Counted from the first letter of the stretch, positions 44,519-54,233 are shown. The stretch is 64,000 nt of DNA from Paludibacteraceae bacterium (GCA_024401495.1 JAKSKW010000008.1:4977-68976); one strand, 5' to 3'. A program made the numbers and translations. Notes: generated by a model from the sequence alone, not told the origin.

Positions 44519-44544
44519 AAATTTCCAAAATTTGTTATATAACG

Positions 44545-44552
44545 CAAATTTA
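44545..44552 (-). promoter_or_regulatory. -7 box TAAATTTG of glmS
   Basis: A TAnnTTTG match 27 bp before the glmS start. Confidence 0.65.
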
Positions 44553-44641
44553 TACTTTAATTATTAAAAAGCAAGTGTTAAATTATATTCAAAACTTCAG
44601 TTTTCTTAAATAATGTTAACGCTCCTGAACATGCTTGCCGT

Positions 44642-45442
44642 TTAACACTCTACTCCCCTTGAGAAAGCTTCCTGCAGCAATACTGTTTTGAACTTTGAGT
44701 TAGGCAGAATTTTTCTGAATGGGAATAACAAAGAGACGAATATATTCAACGGGAACTTATATATCATCTTCATTTTGCAATATGCCTTCCTGAAATTAAA
44801 CTGTTCTATCAAGAATCCCTGAATATTAGAGTGTTGTGTAACACTTCTCCACCCAGCATTAACATAAGACAACTGACGCTCTTGCAAATAATGCTGGTTC
44901 ATGGCGAAGAACAATCCATAAGACGGATATGTGTTATCCAAATAAGCAGGATCAATCTTTACTGATTCGTATTCACACATATTCTCAAAAATATGTACAA
45001 CAGACCATGCTACTGGGGCGTTATCCTCTAAACAAAACATCATCCAAGCATCGTAATCCTCTTTTGCCGACACATCTCGGAACAAGGTCTCCAATGCTTC
45101 TTTTGAAAGTGGGGTGCTCTTTACCTTGTATTTTGCAAATGCGTTGTAATAGATATCTATTCCATACTTTAACAACTCTTCCAACGTTGCTTTACGAATC
45201 TCATACGTTTTCTGAGCCTTTCTCACCTTAGTTCTTACCTTTTTCGAAAGCTCTTCCATGTCACCAAACTGGTCTTTGATGACAGCATAAAAACTGGACT
45301 CGGAAGTGGAATCAAAATCAAAAGTCTCACGGATCGCAAATCCTCCCTTTTTGAATAAAGCCTTACATTCCTCATCACTAAATTTTGAACTATTATGAGG
45401 TGCATGTTCTGACACCCATACACCTTTGTAGAGTTTACTCAT
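44642..45442 (-). CDS. FemAB/GNAT-superfamily acyltransferase-like protein
   Basis: 266 residues. The pattern TKVRKAQKTYEIRKATLEEL...YNAFAKYKV followed by WMMFCLEDNAPVAWSVVHIF and YPSYGLFFAMNQHYL resembles the FemAB-like half of the GNAT superfamily (R.KVRKA..., ...PSYGLF.A...), used for aminoacyl or lipid transfer in the cell envelope. It has no signal peptide. The C-terminal FPLNIFVSLLFPFRKI is hydrophobic and may contact the membrane. The exact family is uncertain. It lies 37 bp downstream of the DapL-like gene in the same direction. Confidence 0.6.
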   Translation of the reverse strand: MSKLYKGVWVSEHAPHNSSKFSDEECKALFKKGGFAIRETFDFDSTSESSFYAVIKDQFGDMEELSKKVRTKVRKAQKTYEIRKATLEELLKYGIDIYYNAFAKYKVKSTPLSKEALETLFRDVSAKEDYDAWMMFCLEDNAPVAWSVVHIFENMCEYESVKIDPAYLDNTYPSYGLFFAMNQHYLQERQLSYVNAGWRSVTQHSNIQGFLIEQFNFRKAYCKMKMIYKFPLNIFVSLLFPFRKILPNSKFKTVLLQEAFSRGVEC

Positions 45443-45479
45443 TCTAAGTTATAAATTTTATGTCATTAAAGTTTTCCCC

Positions 45480-46697
45480 TTACAATCTCGACATTGCCTC
45501 TTCTACATCTGCCTTCTCAGAGAATCCTGAGAATCTGACATAGCCTTCTCCTCCAGGACAAAATCCGACTCCAGGTGTACAAACAATCGATTTTTCATAA
45601 AGCATCTGTTCAAAGAATCTCCACGAGTTAACTCCGTCTGGTGTTTTCACCCATAAATATGGAGAGTTGTCTCCACCAGCCACCGTCAACCCGATAGACT
45701 GCAATTTTTCTTTGATCATCTTGGCATTCGCCATATAGTAATCAGCAATCTGATGCATCTGTTTCTGTCCTTCTGGCGTATAAATAGCTTCAGCAGCACA
45801 CAACCCCAAATATGGGATTCCTGAGAATTTAGATGTCTGACGACGTCGGCACAACTGGTTGAGCGACATCGCTTTGCCCATCTCTGTATATGCCACAACC
45901 TCGTTTGGAATGATAGTGAATCCAAAGTTGGTGCCGGTATATCCCGTCGTCTTCGAGAAACTTCTCAATTCGACAGCAACTTTTTGCGCTCCCTTGATCT
46001 CATAGATGGAACGTGGCACTTTCTTCTGTCTCACATAATGAGCGTGCGACGCATCATATATAATAAGGGTGTGGGTATCGTTGGCATACTTAACCCATTT
46101 CTTCAACTCATCGGTTGTAAGCGTTGTGCCTGTAGGATTGTTCGGCAAACTCAAATACACAACATCCAATCGTTCTTTCGGTATAGACGGCACAAAGTTA
46201 TTCTCTGCGTTGCATGGCAAATAGACGAGGTTGCTCCATCGTCCGTCCTCCATCTTCAATCCAGATCTTCCGCTCATCACTGTGTTGTAGATGAACGCAG
46301 GATACGACGGGTCAAACACTCCAATTATATTATCTCGGCTCAACAAATCCAACACGTCTGCCGCTGCATTGCGCGGATCATCATTGATAAAGATATCGTC
46401 AGTAGAAAGTTTTATTCCGTTGCTTTCGTAGTCAGTTTTGAGGATTCGAGTCTCCAAAGCCTTCAAACGCTCAGGTATATCCGTCGACTTGGTAGCATGA
46501 GACGAAGCCATCATCTCAAGATTCTGGCGGAACGAATCAACATATTCTCCCTGAAGAATATGGTTGGAATCTCCAGCGTCGAGATGGATAACCTTAGATC
46601 CAGGACGTGTTATCTTGAATATATTTACTTTTCTATGAATCTCCGTGAAAAGATAATTTTCAGGTAGCTTCAAATAATCTTCGTTCAATAATGCCAT
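45480..46697 (-). CDS. Divergent LL-diaminopimelate aminotransferase-like protein
   Basis: 405 residues of fold-type I aminotransferase, clearly DapL-like (MALLNEDYLKLPENYLFTEI, YLSLPNNPTGTTLTTDELKK, GVGFCPGGEGYVRFSGF). The PLP lysine is kept (LRSFSKTTGYTG), as are the PNNPTG Asn and the IIYDAS Asp. The usual GIGD motif is DAGD, the YGPEQGY substrate loop is absent, and the Tyr of DAAY is His (DASH). It is probably a paralog with another substrate, or impaired; a canonical DapL may exist elsewhere. It follows a recJ terminator. Confidence 0.78.
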   Translation of the reverse strand: MALLNEDYLKLPENYLFTEIHRKVNIFKITRPGSKVIHLDAGDSNHILQGEYVDSFRQNLEMMASSHATKSTDIPERLKALETRILKTDYESNGIKLSTDDIFINDDPRNAAADVLDLLSRDNIIGVFDPSYPAFIYNTVMSGRSGLKMEDGRWSNLVYLPCNAENNFVPSIPKERLDVVYLSLPNNPTGTTLTTDELKKWVKYANDTHTLIIYDASHAHYVRQKKVPRSIYEIKGAQKVAVELRSFSKTTGYTGTNFGFTIIPNEVVAYTEMGKAMSLNQLCRRRQTSKFSGIPYLGLCAAEAIYTPEGQKQMHQIADYYMANAKMIKEKLQSIGLTVAGGDNSPYLWVKTPDGVNSWRFFEQMLYEKSIVCTPGVGFCPGGEGYVRFSGFSEKADVEEAMSRL

Positions 46698-46726
46698 CTG
46701 TTCGGAATTAAGTAAAATCTCTTTCT

Positions 46727-46758
46727 AAAAAAAGGAGACGTGAACAAACGCGTCTCCA
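46727..46758 (-). terminator. recJ terminator
   Basis: On the minus strand GGAGACG pairs with CGTCTCC, followed by seven T. A GAGACG-family hairpin. Confidence 0.8.
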
Positions 46759-46769
46759 ATGTTCCAATA

Positions 46770-48506
46770 TCACTTTTGTGAAAGTGGACGTATATCTTTG
46801 ATCATCAACTGAGTGTTTGAGCCTCCGTTGAAGTTGTTTTCCTCAATAGTGTAACAGATATCCACAGGATTGAACGCCTTGATATAGTCGTTGTACTCCG
46901 ACAATCCGAATGCTATACCATTCATGATGCACTCACTCTGCGAATCCACCAACTCAAGTTTCAAGTGTTCTTTCTCCTTACCTACCACGCGGCTTGTACC
47001 ATAATCTAGCACTTTGCGTGTGGCAAAGACAGGTTTCGCGTTCTCCGGACCGAATGGACTAAACTGTTTTAGCAGACGCACAAACTTAGGAGTGATCTCC
47101 TTGAAATCGATGAATGCATCAATCTCCTGCTGTGGCATCTGTTGCTCTGTCGTGATGTTTTCTGTCACATACTGCTCCATACGTCTGCGGAACTCCGGCA
47201 CATTCTCCGGTTTCATTCGCAATCCTACCGCATACATGTGGCCGCCAAAGTTTTCAAGCAAGTCACTGCATGTTTCAATTGCCTTGTATAAGTCGAATCC
47301 CGACACTGAACGTCCGGATCCAGTAGCAAGATTATTCTCCTGCGAATATGTCAAAACGATAGTAGGCTTATAGTGTAACTCAGTAAGACGTGAAGCCACG
47401 ATACCGATCACACCCTGATTCCAGTTAGGATTATAAATCACGATGGAATTGCTGCTATCAAGTTCCTCTTTCTTATCTTCAAGTTGGGCAATGGCCTCAT
47501 CTGTGACGCTCTTGTCCAAATCTTTTCTCTGCTGATTATATTTGTCAATACAGTCGCTCTTCTCACGAGCGAATGTCAACTCCTTGGAAATCAACAATTC
47601 TACAGCCTCAGATGCTGTCTTGATTCGTCCTGATGCGTTTAGGCGCGGACCAATCTTGAATACGATGTCCGAGATTGTGATCTCCTTTCCAGTCAAGCCA
47701 CATACGTCGATGATACACTTCAAACCTAGGCTTGGATTAGAGTTTAACTGCTTCAAACCGTAATAAGCCAAGATTCTGTTCTCGCCGATGATTGGCACGA
47801 TATCCGACGCAATACTCACCGCAGTCAAGTCGAACAAATCTGTGAGTGTCTCCGGAGAGATTCCATTGTTCATCGCAAATGCCTGCATCAGTTTGAAACC
47901 TACTCCGCAAGCCGACAAGTTGGAATCTGGATATGTTGAGTCGGAACGTTTAGGATCAAGCACCGCCACAGCCTCTGGAAGGTTGTCGTCTGGTGTATGG
48001 TGGTCGCAGATGATGAAATCGATGCCCTTCTCCTTAGCATAATTAACCTTGTCGACAGCTTTGATTCCACAGTCAAGAGCAACGATCAACTTTACGTTTG
48101 TCTCAGCAGCGTAGTCAATACCCAAATATGAGATACCACTACCCTCTACATAACGGTCAGGAATGTAGAAATCAACATACGAATAGTTGAATTTCAAATA
48201 TTTGTACACAAGTGCGACAGCTGTGATTCCGTCGACATCATAATCACCGTAGACAAGGATACGCTCCTTCTTGCCCATCGCCTGGTTTAAACGGTCGACA
48301 GCCTTGTCCATGTCGTTCATTAAAAAAGGATCATGAAGATCCTCGATACGTGGACGGAAGAATTTCTTGGCAGCCTCTACTGTCGTGATGCCACGACGCA
48401 CAAGAAGTTGACAAAGGATTGAACTAATTCCGAGTTCCTCAGACATCAGGTCCCTCTGCTTAGTTTGCTCTTCAGTAAGAGATGTATATACCCAGTTTGC
48501 TGCCAT
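46770..48506 (-). CDS. recJ: Single-stranded-DNA-specific exonuclease RecJ
   Basis: 578 residues. The DHH phosphoesterase motifs are complete: VYGDYDVDGITAVAL (about 80), ALDCGIKA, FIICDHHTPDD (about 165) and CGVGFKLMQA. The DHHA1 domain carries ATGSGRSVSGFDLYKAI and FGGHMYAVGL, and an OB-like C-terminus follows. It degrades single strands 5' to 3' in mismatch and recombination repair. It appears to be a single-gene transcript with its own terminator. Confidence 0.95.
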   Translation of the reverse strand: MAANWVYTSLTEEQTKQRDLMSEELGISSILCQLLVRRGITTVEAAKKFFRPRIEDLHDPFLMNDMDKAVDRLNQAMGKKERILVYGDYDVDGITAVALVYKYLKFNYSYVDFYIPDRYVEGSGISYLGIDYAAETNVKLIVALDCGIKAVDKVNYAKEKGIDFIICDHHTPDDNLPEAVAVLDPKRSDSTYPDSNLSACGVGFKLMQAFAMNNGISPETLTDLFDLTAVSIASDIVPIIGENRILAYYGLKQLNSNPSLGLKCIIDVCGLTGKEITISDIVFKIGPRLNASGRIKTASEAVELLISKELTFAREKSDCIDKYNQQRKDLDKSVTDEAIAQLEDKKEELDSSNSIVIYNPNWNQGVIGIVASRLTELHYKPTIVLTYSQENNLATGSGRSVSGFDLYKAIETCSDLLENFGGHMYAVGLRMKPENVPEFRRRMEQYVTENITTEQQMPQQEIDAFIDFKEITPKFVRLLKQFSPFGPENAKPVFATRKVLDYGTSRVVGKEKEHLKLELVDSQSECIMNGIAFGLSEYNDYIKAFNPVDICYTIEENNFNGGSNTQLMIKDIRPLSQK

Positions 48507-48683
48507 ATCACTTTCTTTTATTCCACTTGAATAACAACGAATGAAATCGACATTCTACCGCAATCAAGCATTATCTTCTGTAAAATTATAAAAAAGATAT
48601 TAAAAAACACCACGTCGACGCAAAAAATATACACACTTATAAAAATATGGAGAAATCGAAGACATTGAATGAAAAATATGTTG

Positions 48684-48691
48684 TAAATTTG
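48684..48691 (+). promoter_or_regulatory. -7 box TAAATTTG of the CLC gene
   Basis: A TAnnTTTG match 58 bp before the start codon. Confidence 0.55.
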
Positions 48692-48748
48692 GTATTTCAA
48701 TCTGTAAGATTTAATAAGGAAGAAGAAAGACTTTAACGACTACAAGAA

Positions 48749-50527
48749 ATGCAAAATTTTCAATATAGGTTCAATAGATTTTTGGTTTGGCGAGAGCATG
48801 CCATTTCTGCAAAGTATTTTACAATGATTTTGAGTGCTTTTGTCGGATTCTTCTGTGCTTTGGCAGCCCACATTTTGAAAAGCATTGTCGAATATCTTCA
48901 CGAGTTGGTGAAGAGCACAGTGGAGGCGAGCGCCGTCAACTACCTATTCTTCATTATGCCGATTGTCGGTATTTTTCTTGCGAGCACCTTCGTGCGCTAC
49001 ATTGTGAAGGACGACATCAGCCACGGAGTGACAAAAATCCTATACGCCATCTCACAAAGAAAAGCAGTAATCAAGGCCCACAACATGTGGTCGTCTCTTG
49101 TAGCCAGTTCGTTGACCATCGGTTTTGGTGGATCTGTCGGAGCCGAGGCGCCTATCGTACTTACCGGTTCAGCTATCGGCTCAAATCTTGGCAAAGCGTT
49201 CAAGATGGACAGAAAGACACTGATGCTTCTCGTCGGTTGTGGAGCGTCAGCTGCGGTGGCAGGTATCTTTAAGGCCCCGATCACAGGTGTCATCTTCACT
49301 TTGGAGGTGCTCCTTCTCGACCTTACAATGGCAACTATCATTCCACTGTTGATCTCATCTATCACAGCCAGCTTGGTGACCTACTTCCTTTCTGGCTCTG
49401 AATTCATGTTCGGATTCACAATCAACGATCCATTCACTCCGACACGTACTCCATTCTACATCGCACTTGGAATGTTGTGTGGTTTCATATCCCTATATTT
49501 CACACGCGGAATGACAAAGTTGGAGGCAAGTTTTGGTTCACTACAGTCGCCAACAAAAAAAATGGTGATCGGAGGTATAATGCTAAGCGTGTTGATTTTC
49601 CTTCTCCCTCCTCTATACGGTGAAGGCTACTCCACTATCACTGCCCTACTCGCCAACGATGCCGTTAAGGTGACAGAGAATAGCGCATTTTACCAGTTTA
49701 GAGACCATTTCTGGATGCTTTTCCTTTTCCTCGGTTTGCTTGTCATGCTCAAGATCTTCGCGTCGGCTGCAACTAACTGTGCTGGAGGAACCGGAGGAAT
49801 CTTCGCCCCAAGTTTGTTTGTGGGCTGTATCACAGGTTATCTGATGGCCATGTTGGTAAACTACACTCAGCTGTTCCGTTTGCCAGAGAAAAACTTCGCA
49901 CTTGCAGGTATGGCTGGCGTCATGGCAGGTGTCATGCACGCACCCCTTACCGGAACTTTCCTTATCGCAGAGTTGACGGGAGGCTACGGACTCTTCGTCA
50001 GCCTTATGATCACTGCAACTGTGGCATATATGACCATCATCGCATTCGAGCCCCACAGTTTGTATGCACAGCGTCTTGCCCTAAAGGGAGAGCTTCTTAC
50101 CCACCACAAAGACAAGACAGTCCTTACCCTTTTGAGAATGGATGATGTGATTGAGCAGGATTTGCAGAAGCTTCGTCCTGACATGTATTTGGAGGATTTG
50201 GTGAAGGTAATTTCACGCACAAAGCGTAATATCTATCCTGTCTTAAATAAGAAAGAGCAATTGGTCGGAATCATCACTCTTGACGAGATTCGCAACATCA
50301 TGTTCCGTCCTGAACTTTACACAAAATTCCAGGTGAGCGACCTTATGACCGTCCCTCCTGAGATCCTTTCACTACACGATTCTATGGAGTCTGTAATGAA
50401 GAAATTCGAGAACACTCAGGCGTGGGATCTACCTGTAGTACAGGATGACAAATACGTCGGATTCGTATCAAAAGCTAAGATCTTCAACGAATACCGCAAC
50501 ATTCTTGTTCAACTTTCTGAAGAGTAA
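48749..50527 (+). CDS. CLC-family chloride channel/transporter with CBS domains
   Basis: 592 residues. The CLC membrane domain (about 25-440) has GFGGSVGAEAPIVLTGSAIG, in which the gating Glu is present in GAEAP, and GGTGGIFAPSLFVG. A pair of CBS domains follows (about 460-590; LEDLVKVISRTKRNIYPVLN, LVGIITLDEIRNIMF, WDLPVVQDDKYVGFVSKAKI). CBS pairs usually sense nucleotides. The gating Glu is compatible with either an H+/Cl- exchanger or a channel. It is in the same direction as tcdA, 26 bp apart. Confidence 0.93.
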   Translation: MQNFQYRFNRFLVWREHAISAKYFTMILSAFVGFFCALAAHILKSIVEYLHELVKSTVEASAVNYLFFIMPIVGIFLASTFVRYIVKDDISHGVTKILYAISQRKAVIKAHNMWSSLVASSLTIGFGGSVGAEAPIVLTGSAIGSNLGKAFKMDRKTLMLLVGCGASAAVAGIFKAPITGVIFTLEVLLLDLTMATIIPLLISSITASLVTYFLSGSEFMFGFTINDPFTPTRTPFYIALGMLCGFISLYFTRGMTKLEASFGSLQSPTKKMVIGGIMLSVLIFLLPPLYGEGYSTITALLANDAVKVTENSAFYQFRDHFWMLFLFLGLLVMLKIFASAATNCAGGTGGIFAPSLFVGCITGYLMAMLVNYTQLFRLPEKNFALAGMAGVMAGVMHAPLTGTFLIAELTGGYGLFVSLMITATVAYMTIIAFEPHSLYAQRLALKGELLTHHKDKTVLTLLRMDDVIEQDLQKLRPDMYLEDLVKVISRTKRNIYPVLNKKEQLVGIITLDEIRNIMFRPELYTKFQVSDLMTVPPEILSLHDSMESVMKKFENTQAWDLPVVQDDKYVGFVSKAKIFNEYRNILVQLSEE

Positions 50528-50553
50528 ATTAACGTAGCCCCGCATAGAATATC

Positions 50554-51309
50554 ATGGCAAACGACATCAACAACGATATTTTCCACCGCGTCAACCTTGT
50601 GTTGGGCGAAGAGTTTGTGAGGAAAGCTGGCGACATGAAGGTCATCGTGCTTGGTCTTGGAGGCGTAGGCAGCTGGTGCGCGGAGAGTCTTTTCCGCACA
50701 GGATTCACCAACATGACCATTGTGGATTGCGACACAGTGAACGCAACTAATATCAATCGTCAGATGCCCGCTCTAATGGCGACGGTGGGAAGAAAGAAAA
50801 CCGATGTGGTGAAAGAGCGTCTTCTTGCCATTAATCCCGACGCGAATGTAACGGTCATAGATAAGGCCTACACACAGGCAGACCAGGCAGATTTCCACCT
50901 TGCAGACTACGACATTATCATCGATGCCATCGACAGCCTCACAAACAAGGCTGCGTTGATTTTAGAGGCATCTTCCTACGACAATAAGATATTTGTATCA
51001 TCAATGGGTGCAGCGTCGAAAATAGACGCCACACAGATCTCTATTGCAGAATTCTGGAAGGTTATGGGATGTCCGTTAGCGGCTGCCATACGCAAGAGAT
51101 TCAAGAAATTCAAGACAATGCCTAAACATAAGTTTAAGTGCATCTACTCCCCTGAAATACCATACCGTAAAGATGAATACCTGACAGACGAAGACAAATC
51201 GTCGGCAAAGCAGGTCAACGGTTCACTAATCCATATCACAGGTATATTCGGCTTCATGATCACCAATGTAGTGGTGAACGAAGTGATGAAAATGCTGAAT
51301 GCAGAATAA
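50554..51309 (+). CDS. tcdA: tRNA threonylcarbamoyladenosine dehydratase
   Basis: 251 residues of E1-like fold. The ATP-binding loop is VLGLGGVGSWCAESLFRTG; TIVDCDTVNATNINRQMPAL and FVSSMGAASKIDATQIS follow, the pattern of TcdA/CsdL. It cyclises t6A37 in tRNA to ct6A using ATP. It has no UBA or ThiS-type partner nearby, as expected. The t6A-precursor enzyme gene is at 9.5 kb. Confidence 0.92.
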   Translation: MANDINNDIFHRVNLVLGEEFVRKAGDMKVIVLGLGGVGSWCAESLFRTGFTNMTIVDCDTVNATNINRQMPALMATVGRKKTDVVKERLLAINPDANVTVIDKAYTQADQADFHLADYDIIIDAIDSLTNKAALILEASSYDNKIFVSSMGAASKIDATQISIAEFWKVMGCPLAAAIRKRFKKFKTMPKHKFKCIYSPEIPYRKDEYLTDEDKSSAKQVNGSLIHITGIFGFMITNVVVNEVMKMLNAE

Positions 51310-51353
51310 AGCCGGGCATTCAGGCTCAATTCTGATTCATATTTACCAATCCC

Positions 51354-51383
51354 CTCGTTTTCGTCTTCGTCTTCGTTTTCGTC
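51354..51383. repeat. ACGAAG/ACGAAA hexamer array (minus orientation)
   Basis: CTCGTTTTCGTCTTCGTCTT and on, reading GACGAAAACGAAGACGAAGA on the minus strand, immediately before the next terminator. Confidence 0.8.
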
Positions 51384-51417
51384 AAAAAAAAGGGTTTGTA
51401 AAGAATCTTTACAAACC
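51384..51417 (-). terminator. Terminator of the MORN-repeat gene
   Basis: On the minus strand GGGTTTGTAAAG pairs with CTTTACAAACCC, followed by eight T. Confidence 0.85.
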
Positions 51418-51451
51418 CGCAAGGTGAGATTATTATAAACTAAATTGTTTC

Positions 51452-51922
51452 TTACTGTTTCTTTACACGCTCGATTGAAATCTCCTCGATCATGTAAGAG
51501 TTCTCAAACACACCTGTCTGCTTTGTTCCGCTGGCAAAGATGTAGACACCCTGTCCGTTTCTCTTTCCCTCAAGGAACTCACCCTCGTAACGGTCACCGT
51601 TAGCGAAACTGTAAACACCAGTACCACTTGGCATACCATCTACAAAGTCACCAGTATAGATATCACCTGTAGGATATACATAAGTACCCTTTCCGTGACG
51701 CTTACCAGCCTTGAACTCACCAGTGTATTTAGCACCAGAATTGTAGGAATATGTTCCCTTTCCTTCAAACTGGCCGTCTACGAATTGTCCATCGTACACT
51801 TCGCCATCCTCAAATGTATAGATACCCTTACCGTTTCTACATTTTCCCTTACACTGAGAATATGCATCTACACTAAACATCATTAGCGAAACTATCGCGA
51901 TAAATAAAACCTTTATCTTCAT
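51452..51922 (-). CDS. Exported MORN-repeat protein
   Basis: 156 residues. Signal peptide MKIKVLFIAIVSLMMFSVDA, then about five MORN repeats of 23 residues (YDGQFVDGQFEGKGTYSY, YTGEFKAGKRHGKGTYVY, YEGEFLEGKRNGQGVYIF). The C-terminal part SYMIEEISIERVKKQ is not a repeat. MORN repeats form beta-hairpin rods and bind lipids or proteins; the role is unknown, and location is periplasm or surface. A TACCTTTG box lies at 51952-51959. Confidence 0.88.
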   Translation of the reverse strand: MKIKVLFIAIVSLMMFSVDAYSQCKGKCRNGKGIYTFEDGEVYDGQFVDGQFEGKGTYSYNSGAKYTGEFKAGKRHGKGTYVYPTGDIYTGDFVDGMPSGTGVYSFANGDRYEGEFLEGKRNGQGVYIFASGTKQTGVFENSYMIEEISIERVKKQ

Positions 51923-51951
51923 AATATTGCTTACTTTTCAAACAACAGTGC

Positions 51952-51959
51952 CAAAGGTA
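51952..51959 (-). promoter_or_regulatory. -7 box TACCTTTG of the MORN gene
   Basis: A TAnnTTTG match 30 bp before the start codon. Confidence 0.6.
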
Positions 51960-52039
51960 AACACTTTTTTGAAAATGTGTGAATATTTGTTAGACTATTT
52001 TTAAAAATATGTTGTAAAATACTTTTTTTGGTCGAGTTA

Positions 52040-53200
52040 TCAACCGCGGAACATCTTTACCATACTTTTTTTCGATTCTTCGTAGTCGGATGCCTTTGGC
52101 TTGAATCCGTCGCTCTCCATCAACTTCTCCATCTCTTTTTTCTCGTCTTTCGACAAGTTCTTTGGAATAAACACGCTGACGTAAACCAACAAGTCGCCAC
52201 TTCCGTAGGCATTCAAACGTGGAAGTCCTTTGCCCTTAACTCTCAACAACTTTCCGTGTGTTGTGCCTGGCTCGATCTTAACCTCACATTTCTTTCCGTC
52301 TACTGTAGGAACCTCTATCTTACCTCCGCAAACTGCCATCGGTAGCGAGATCAAGGCATTGTAAATCAAATCCTCGTTGTCGCGGAACAAATCTGGATCC
52401 TGCTCCTCCTCAATCTGAACGATCAAGTTTCCTTTCTCTCCGCCTCTGCCAGCTGCATTTCCCTGTCCTGGCACTCGTAGGCTCATGCCGTCCTGAACAC
52501 CTGCAGGTATCTTAAACTTCACTGTAGCCTCTTTCTGGACAACTCCAGATCCGCCACAACACTTACACTTATTCTTTACAATCTGGCCCTCACCTTCACA
52601 ATCCGGACAATACGACTGTGTTCTCATCTGTCCCATGATAGTGCGCTGTACTCTGTATACAACTCCCTTACCACCACATGTTGAACACTGTGTTGTCTGA
52701 CCGTCGGCTGAACCTGTTCCGTTACACTCTGTACACTCTTCGTTGCGCTTCAACTTCACTGTCTTCTCAACGCCATTCTGAACGTCCTTCAAAGTGACTT
52801 TAACTCTCATGCGCAAGTCTCCTCCTCGACGTGTAGGTCGGCCACCGCCTCCTCCACCGCCAAAGCCTCCGAAGCCACCCATGCCTCCGAAGATGTCTCC
52901 AAACTGAGCGAAGATGTCTTCCATTGACATTCCGCCACCAAAACCGCCGAAGCCTCCGCCACCGAAGCCGTCTTCTAGTCCGGCATGACCATACTTGTCG
53001 TATCTCGCACGTTTGTTCTCGTCGCTCAACACTTCGTATGCCTCTGCTGCCTCCTTAAACTTCGCCTCTGCCTCTGGATTGTCAGGGTTTCTATCTGGGT
53101 GATACTGAATAGCCTTCTTACGGTATGCTTTTTTCAACTCATCTGCTGTGGCAGTCTTTGAAACGCCAAGCACTTCGTAATAATCTCTTTTCTCTGCCAT
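52040..53200 (-). CDS. dnaJ: Chaperone protein DnaJ
   Basis: 386 residues from [16 protein letters not shown] domain with the HPD tripeptide (YHPDRNPDN), a long Gly/Phe-rich region, and four CxxCxGxG zinc motifs ([32 protein letters not shown]), then the C-terminal substrate domains. It is the co-chaperone of DnaK. Four bp separate its start from the grpE stop, so grpE-dnaJ is one transcript; dnaK is not in the window. A TTG five codons upstream inside grpE is rejected. Confidence 0.95.
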   Translation of the reverse strand: MAEKRDYYEVLGVSKTATADELKKAYRKKAIQYHPDRNPDNPEAEAKFKEAAEAYEVLSDENKRARYDKYGHAGLEDGFGGGGFGGFGGGMSMEDIFAQFGDIFGGMGGFGGFGGGGGGGRPTRRGGDLRMRVKVTLKDVQNGVEKTVKLKRNEECTECNGTGSADGQTTQCSTCGGKGVVYRVQRTIMGQMRTQSYCPDCEGEGQIVKNKCKCCGGSGVVQKEATVKFKIPAGVQDGMSLRVPGQGNAAGRGGEKGNLIVQIEEEQDPDLFRDNEDLIYNALISLPMAVCGGKIEVPTVDGKKCEVKIEPGTTHGKLLRVKGKGLPRLNAYGSGDLLVYVSVFIPKNLSKDEKKEMEKLMESDGFKPKASDYEESKKSMVKMFRG

Positions 53201-53204
53201 GACT

Positions 53205-53801
53205 TTATGCTCCAATTACGACCTTGGCAAATCTTACGACCTTGTCACCCATGATATAACCTTTCTGAGTGCAGTCGATAACAATCCCTTTTTTGTCGTC
53301 TCCCATTGACACTTGAGCGATTGCTTCATGGAAGTCGACGTTGAAGGGCATGCCTACAGTCTCGATTTCTTTTACATTGTTACCCTCTAAGAATTTGATA
53401 AACTTGTCGTGAATCAAATTCATTCCTTCTTTTACGGCGTCTACATTGTCGGCACTCTTTACAGCCTCCATCGCGCGCTCCACGTCGTCGATCAATGGAA
53501 GCATCTGTCCAAGTACGTTCTTTCCTGCTGTCTGGATAAGCTCGGCCTTCTCCTTCAATGTGCGCTTCTTATAATTGTCGAATTCTGCGAAAAGACGCAA
53601 GTACTGATCTTTCTGAGCAGCGATCTGCGCCTCAAGCTCGGCAATCTTTGCCTCCTTCTCGTCGACAGGCTGTGCCTCTTGTGCCTGAGCCTCTGCTCCT
53701 TCAGCTGCCACTGTAGCCTCAGCGTTTGCAGTTGCCTCAGTTGTCTGAGCCTCTGCGTTCTCTACTTTCTGCTCTTCTATATTATTAGTCTCTTCTGCCA
53801 T
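53205..53801 (-). CDS. grpE: Nucleotide exchange factor GrpE
   Basis: 198 residues: an acidic, Ala/Glu/Gln-rich N-terminus (about 1-60), a long coiled coil ([36 protein letters not shown]) and the beta-wing domain ([37 protein letters not shown]). It exchanges ADP on DnaK. It is first in the grpE-dnaJ operon. Palindromic candidate operators lie 57-132 bp upstream. Confidence 0.95.
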   Translation of the reverse strand: MAEETNNIEEQKVENAEAQTTEATANAEATVAAEGAEAQAQEAQPVDEKEAKIAELEAQIAAQKDQYLRLFAEFDNYKKRTLKEKAELIQTAGKNVLGQMLPLIDDVERAMEAVKSADNVDAVKEGMNLIHDKFIKFLEGNNVKEIETVGMPFNVDFHEAIAQVSMGDDKKGIVIDCTQKGYIMGDKVVRFAKVVIGA

Positions 53802-53858
53802 AATATCTCTATTTATCGTTTATACTTATTATATACATTTATAAATAATCAAAAAGTT

Positions 53859-53888
53859 TGCCAAACTTGCAAAACCGCAAATTTGGCA
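53859..53888. promoter_or_regulatory. Inverted repeat upstream of grpE
   Basis: TGCCAAACTTGC and GCAAATTTGGCA (11 of 12 complementary) are spaced by AAAACC. The half-site TTTGGCAGA also opens the 51-bp tandem units at 16.8 kb. It may be a stress-response operator; it is unlike CIRCE. Confidence 0.5.
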
Positions 53889-53907
53889 GACTCTTGGTGT
53901 TTTTTGT

Positions 53908-53932
53908 ATGACATTTTATGACATAATGTCAT
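53908..53932. promoter_or_regulatory. ATGACAT half-site and ATGACATAATGTCAT palindrome
   Basis: A perfect 15-bp palindrome (53918-53932) with an extra ATGACAT half-site at 53908-53914. It lies 107-131 bp upstream of the grpE start, so it could regulate the heat-shock operon. Confidence 0.5.
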
Positions 53933-53979
53933 TCCTCTTATTTAATTCAGGAGACGCGGGAATATTACGTCCATACAGA

Positions 53980-54213
53980 TTAAAAACAGCAAACCAATAT
54001 GATGCTGATCAAACCTATCACAATAGGGAACCAGATTCGTGAGAGGCTCTGCCATACTCGGCTTCCCTTCTCTCCCAAGAATCTTGATGTTGTCTGCACA
54101 TACTTGTCGAATCGCTTTGGATTACGAATCTTCTCGGAAAGATTATACACTCCGAAGGCGACGGCAATTACGCCAATCACTATAAAGAAAAGTGAATCAT
54201 CATTCATAATCAT
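53980..54213 (-). CDS. Small two-helix membrane protein, unknown
   Basis: 77 residues with hydrophobic helices at about 8-24 and 60-76 and a basic middle (KIRNPKRFDKYVQTTSRFLG, KGSRVWQSLSRIW). The spacing and the final IVIGLISIILVCCF look like a real small membrane protein. No family is recognised. Start is the ATG at 54213 or at 54207. It lies 20 bp downstream of the M23 peptidase gene in the same direction. Confidence 0.6.
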   Translation of the reverse strand: MIMNDDSLFFIVIGVIAVAFGVYNLSEKIRNPKRFDKYVQTTSRFLGEKGSRVWQSLSRIWFPIVIGLISIILVCCF

Positions 54214-54233
54214 CCAATTTAGACGTCGACCAA

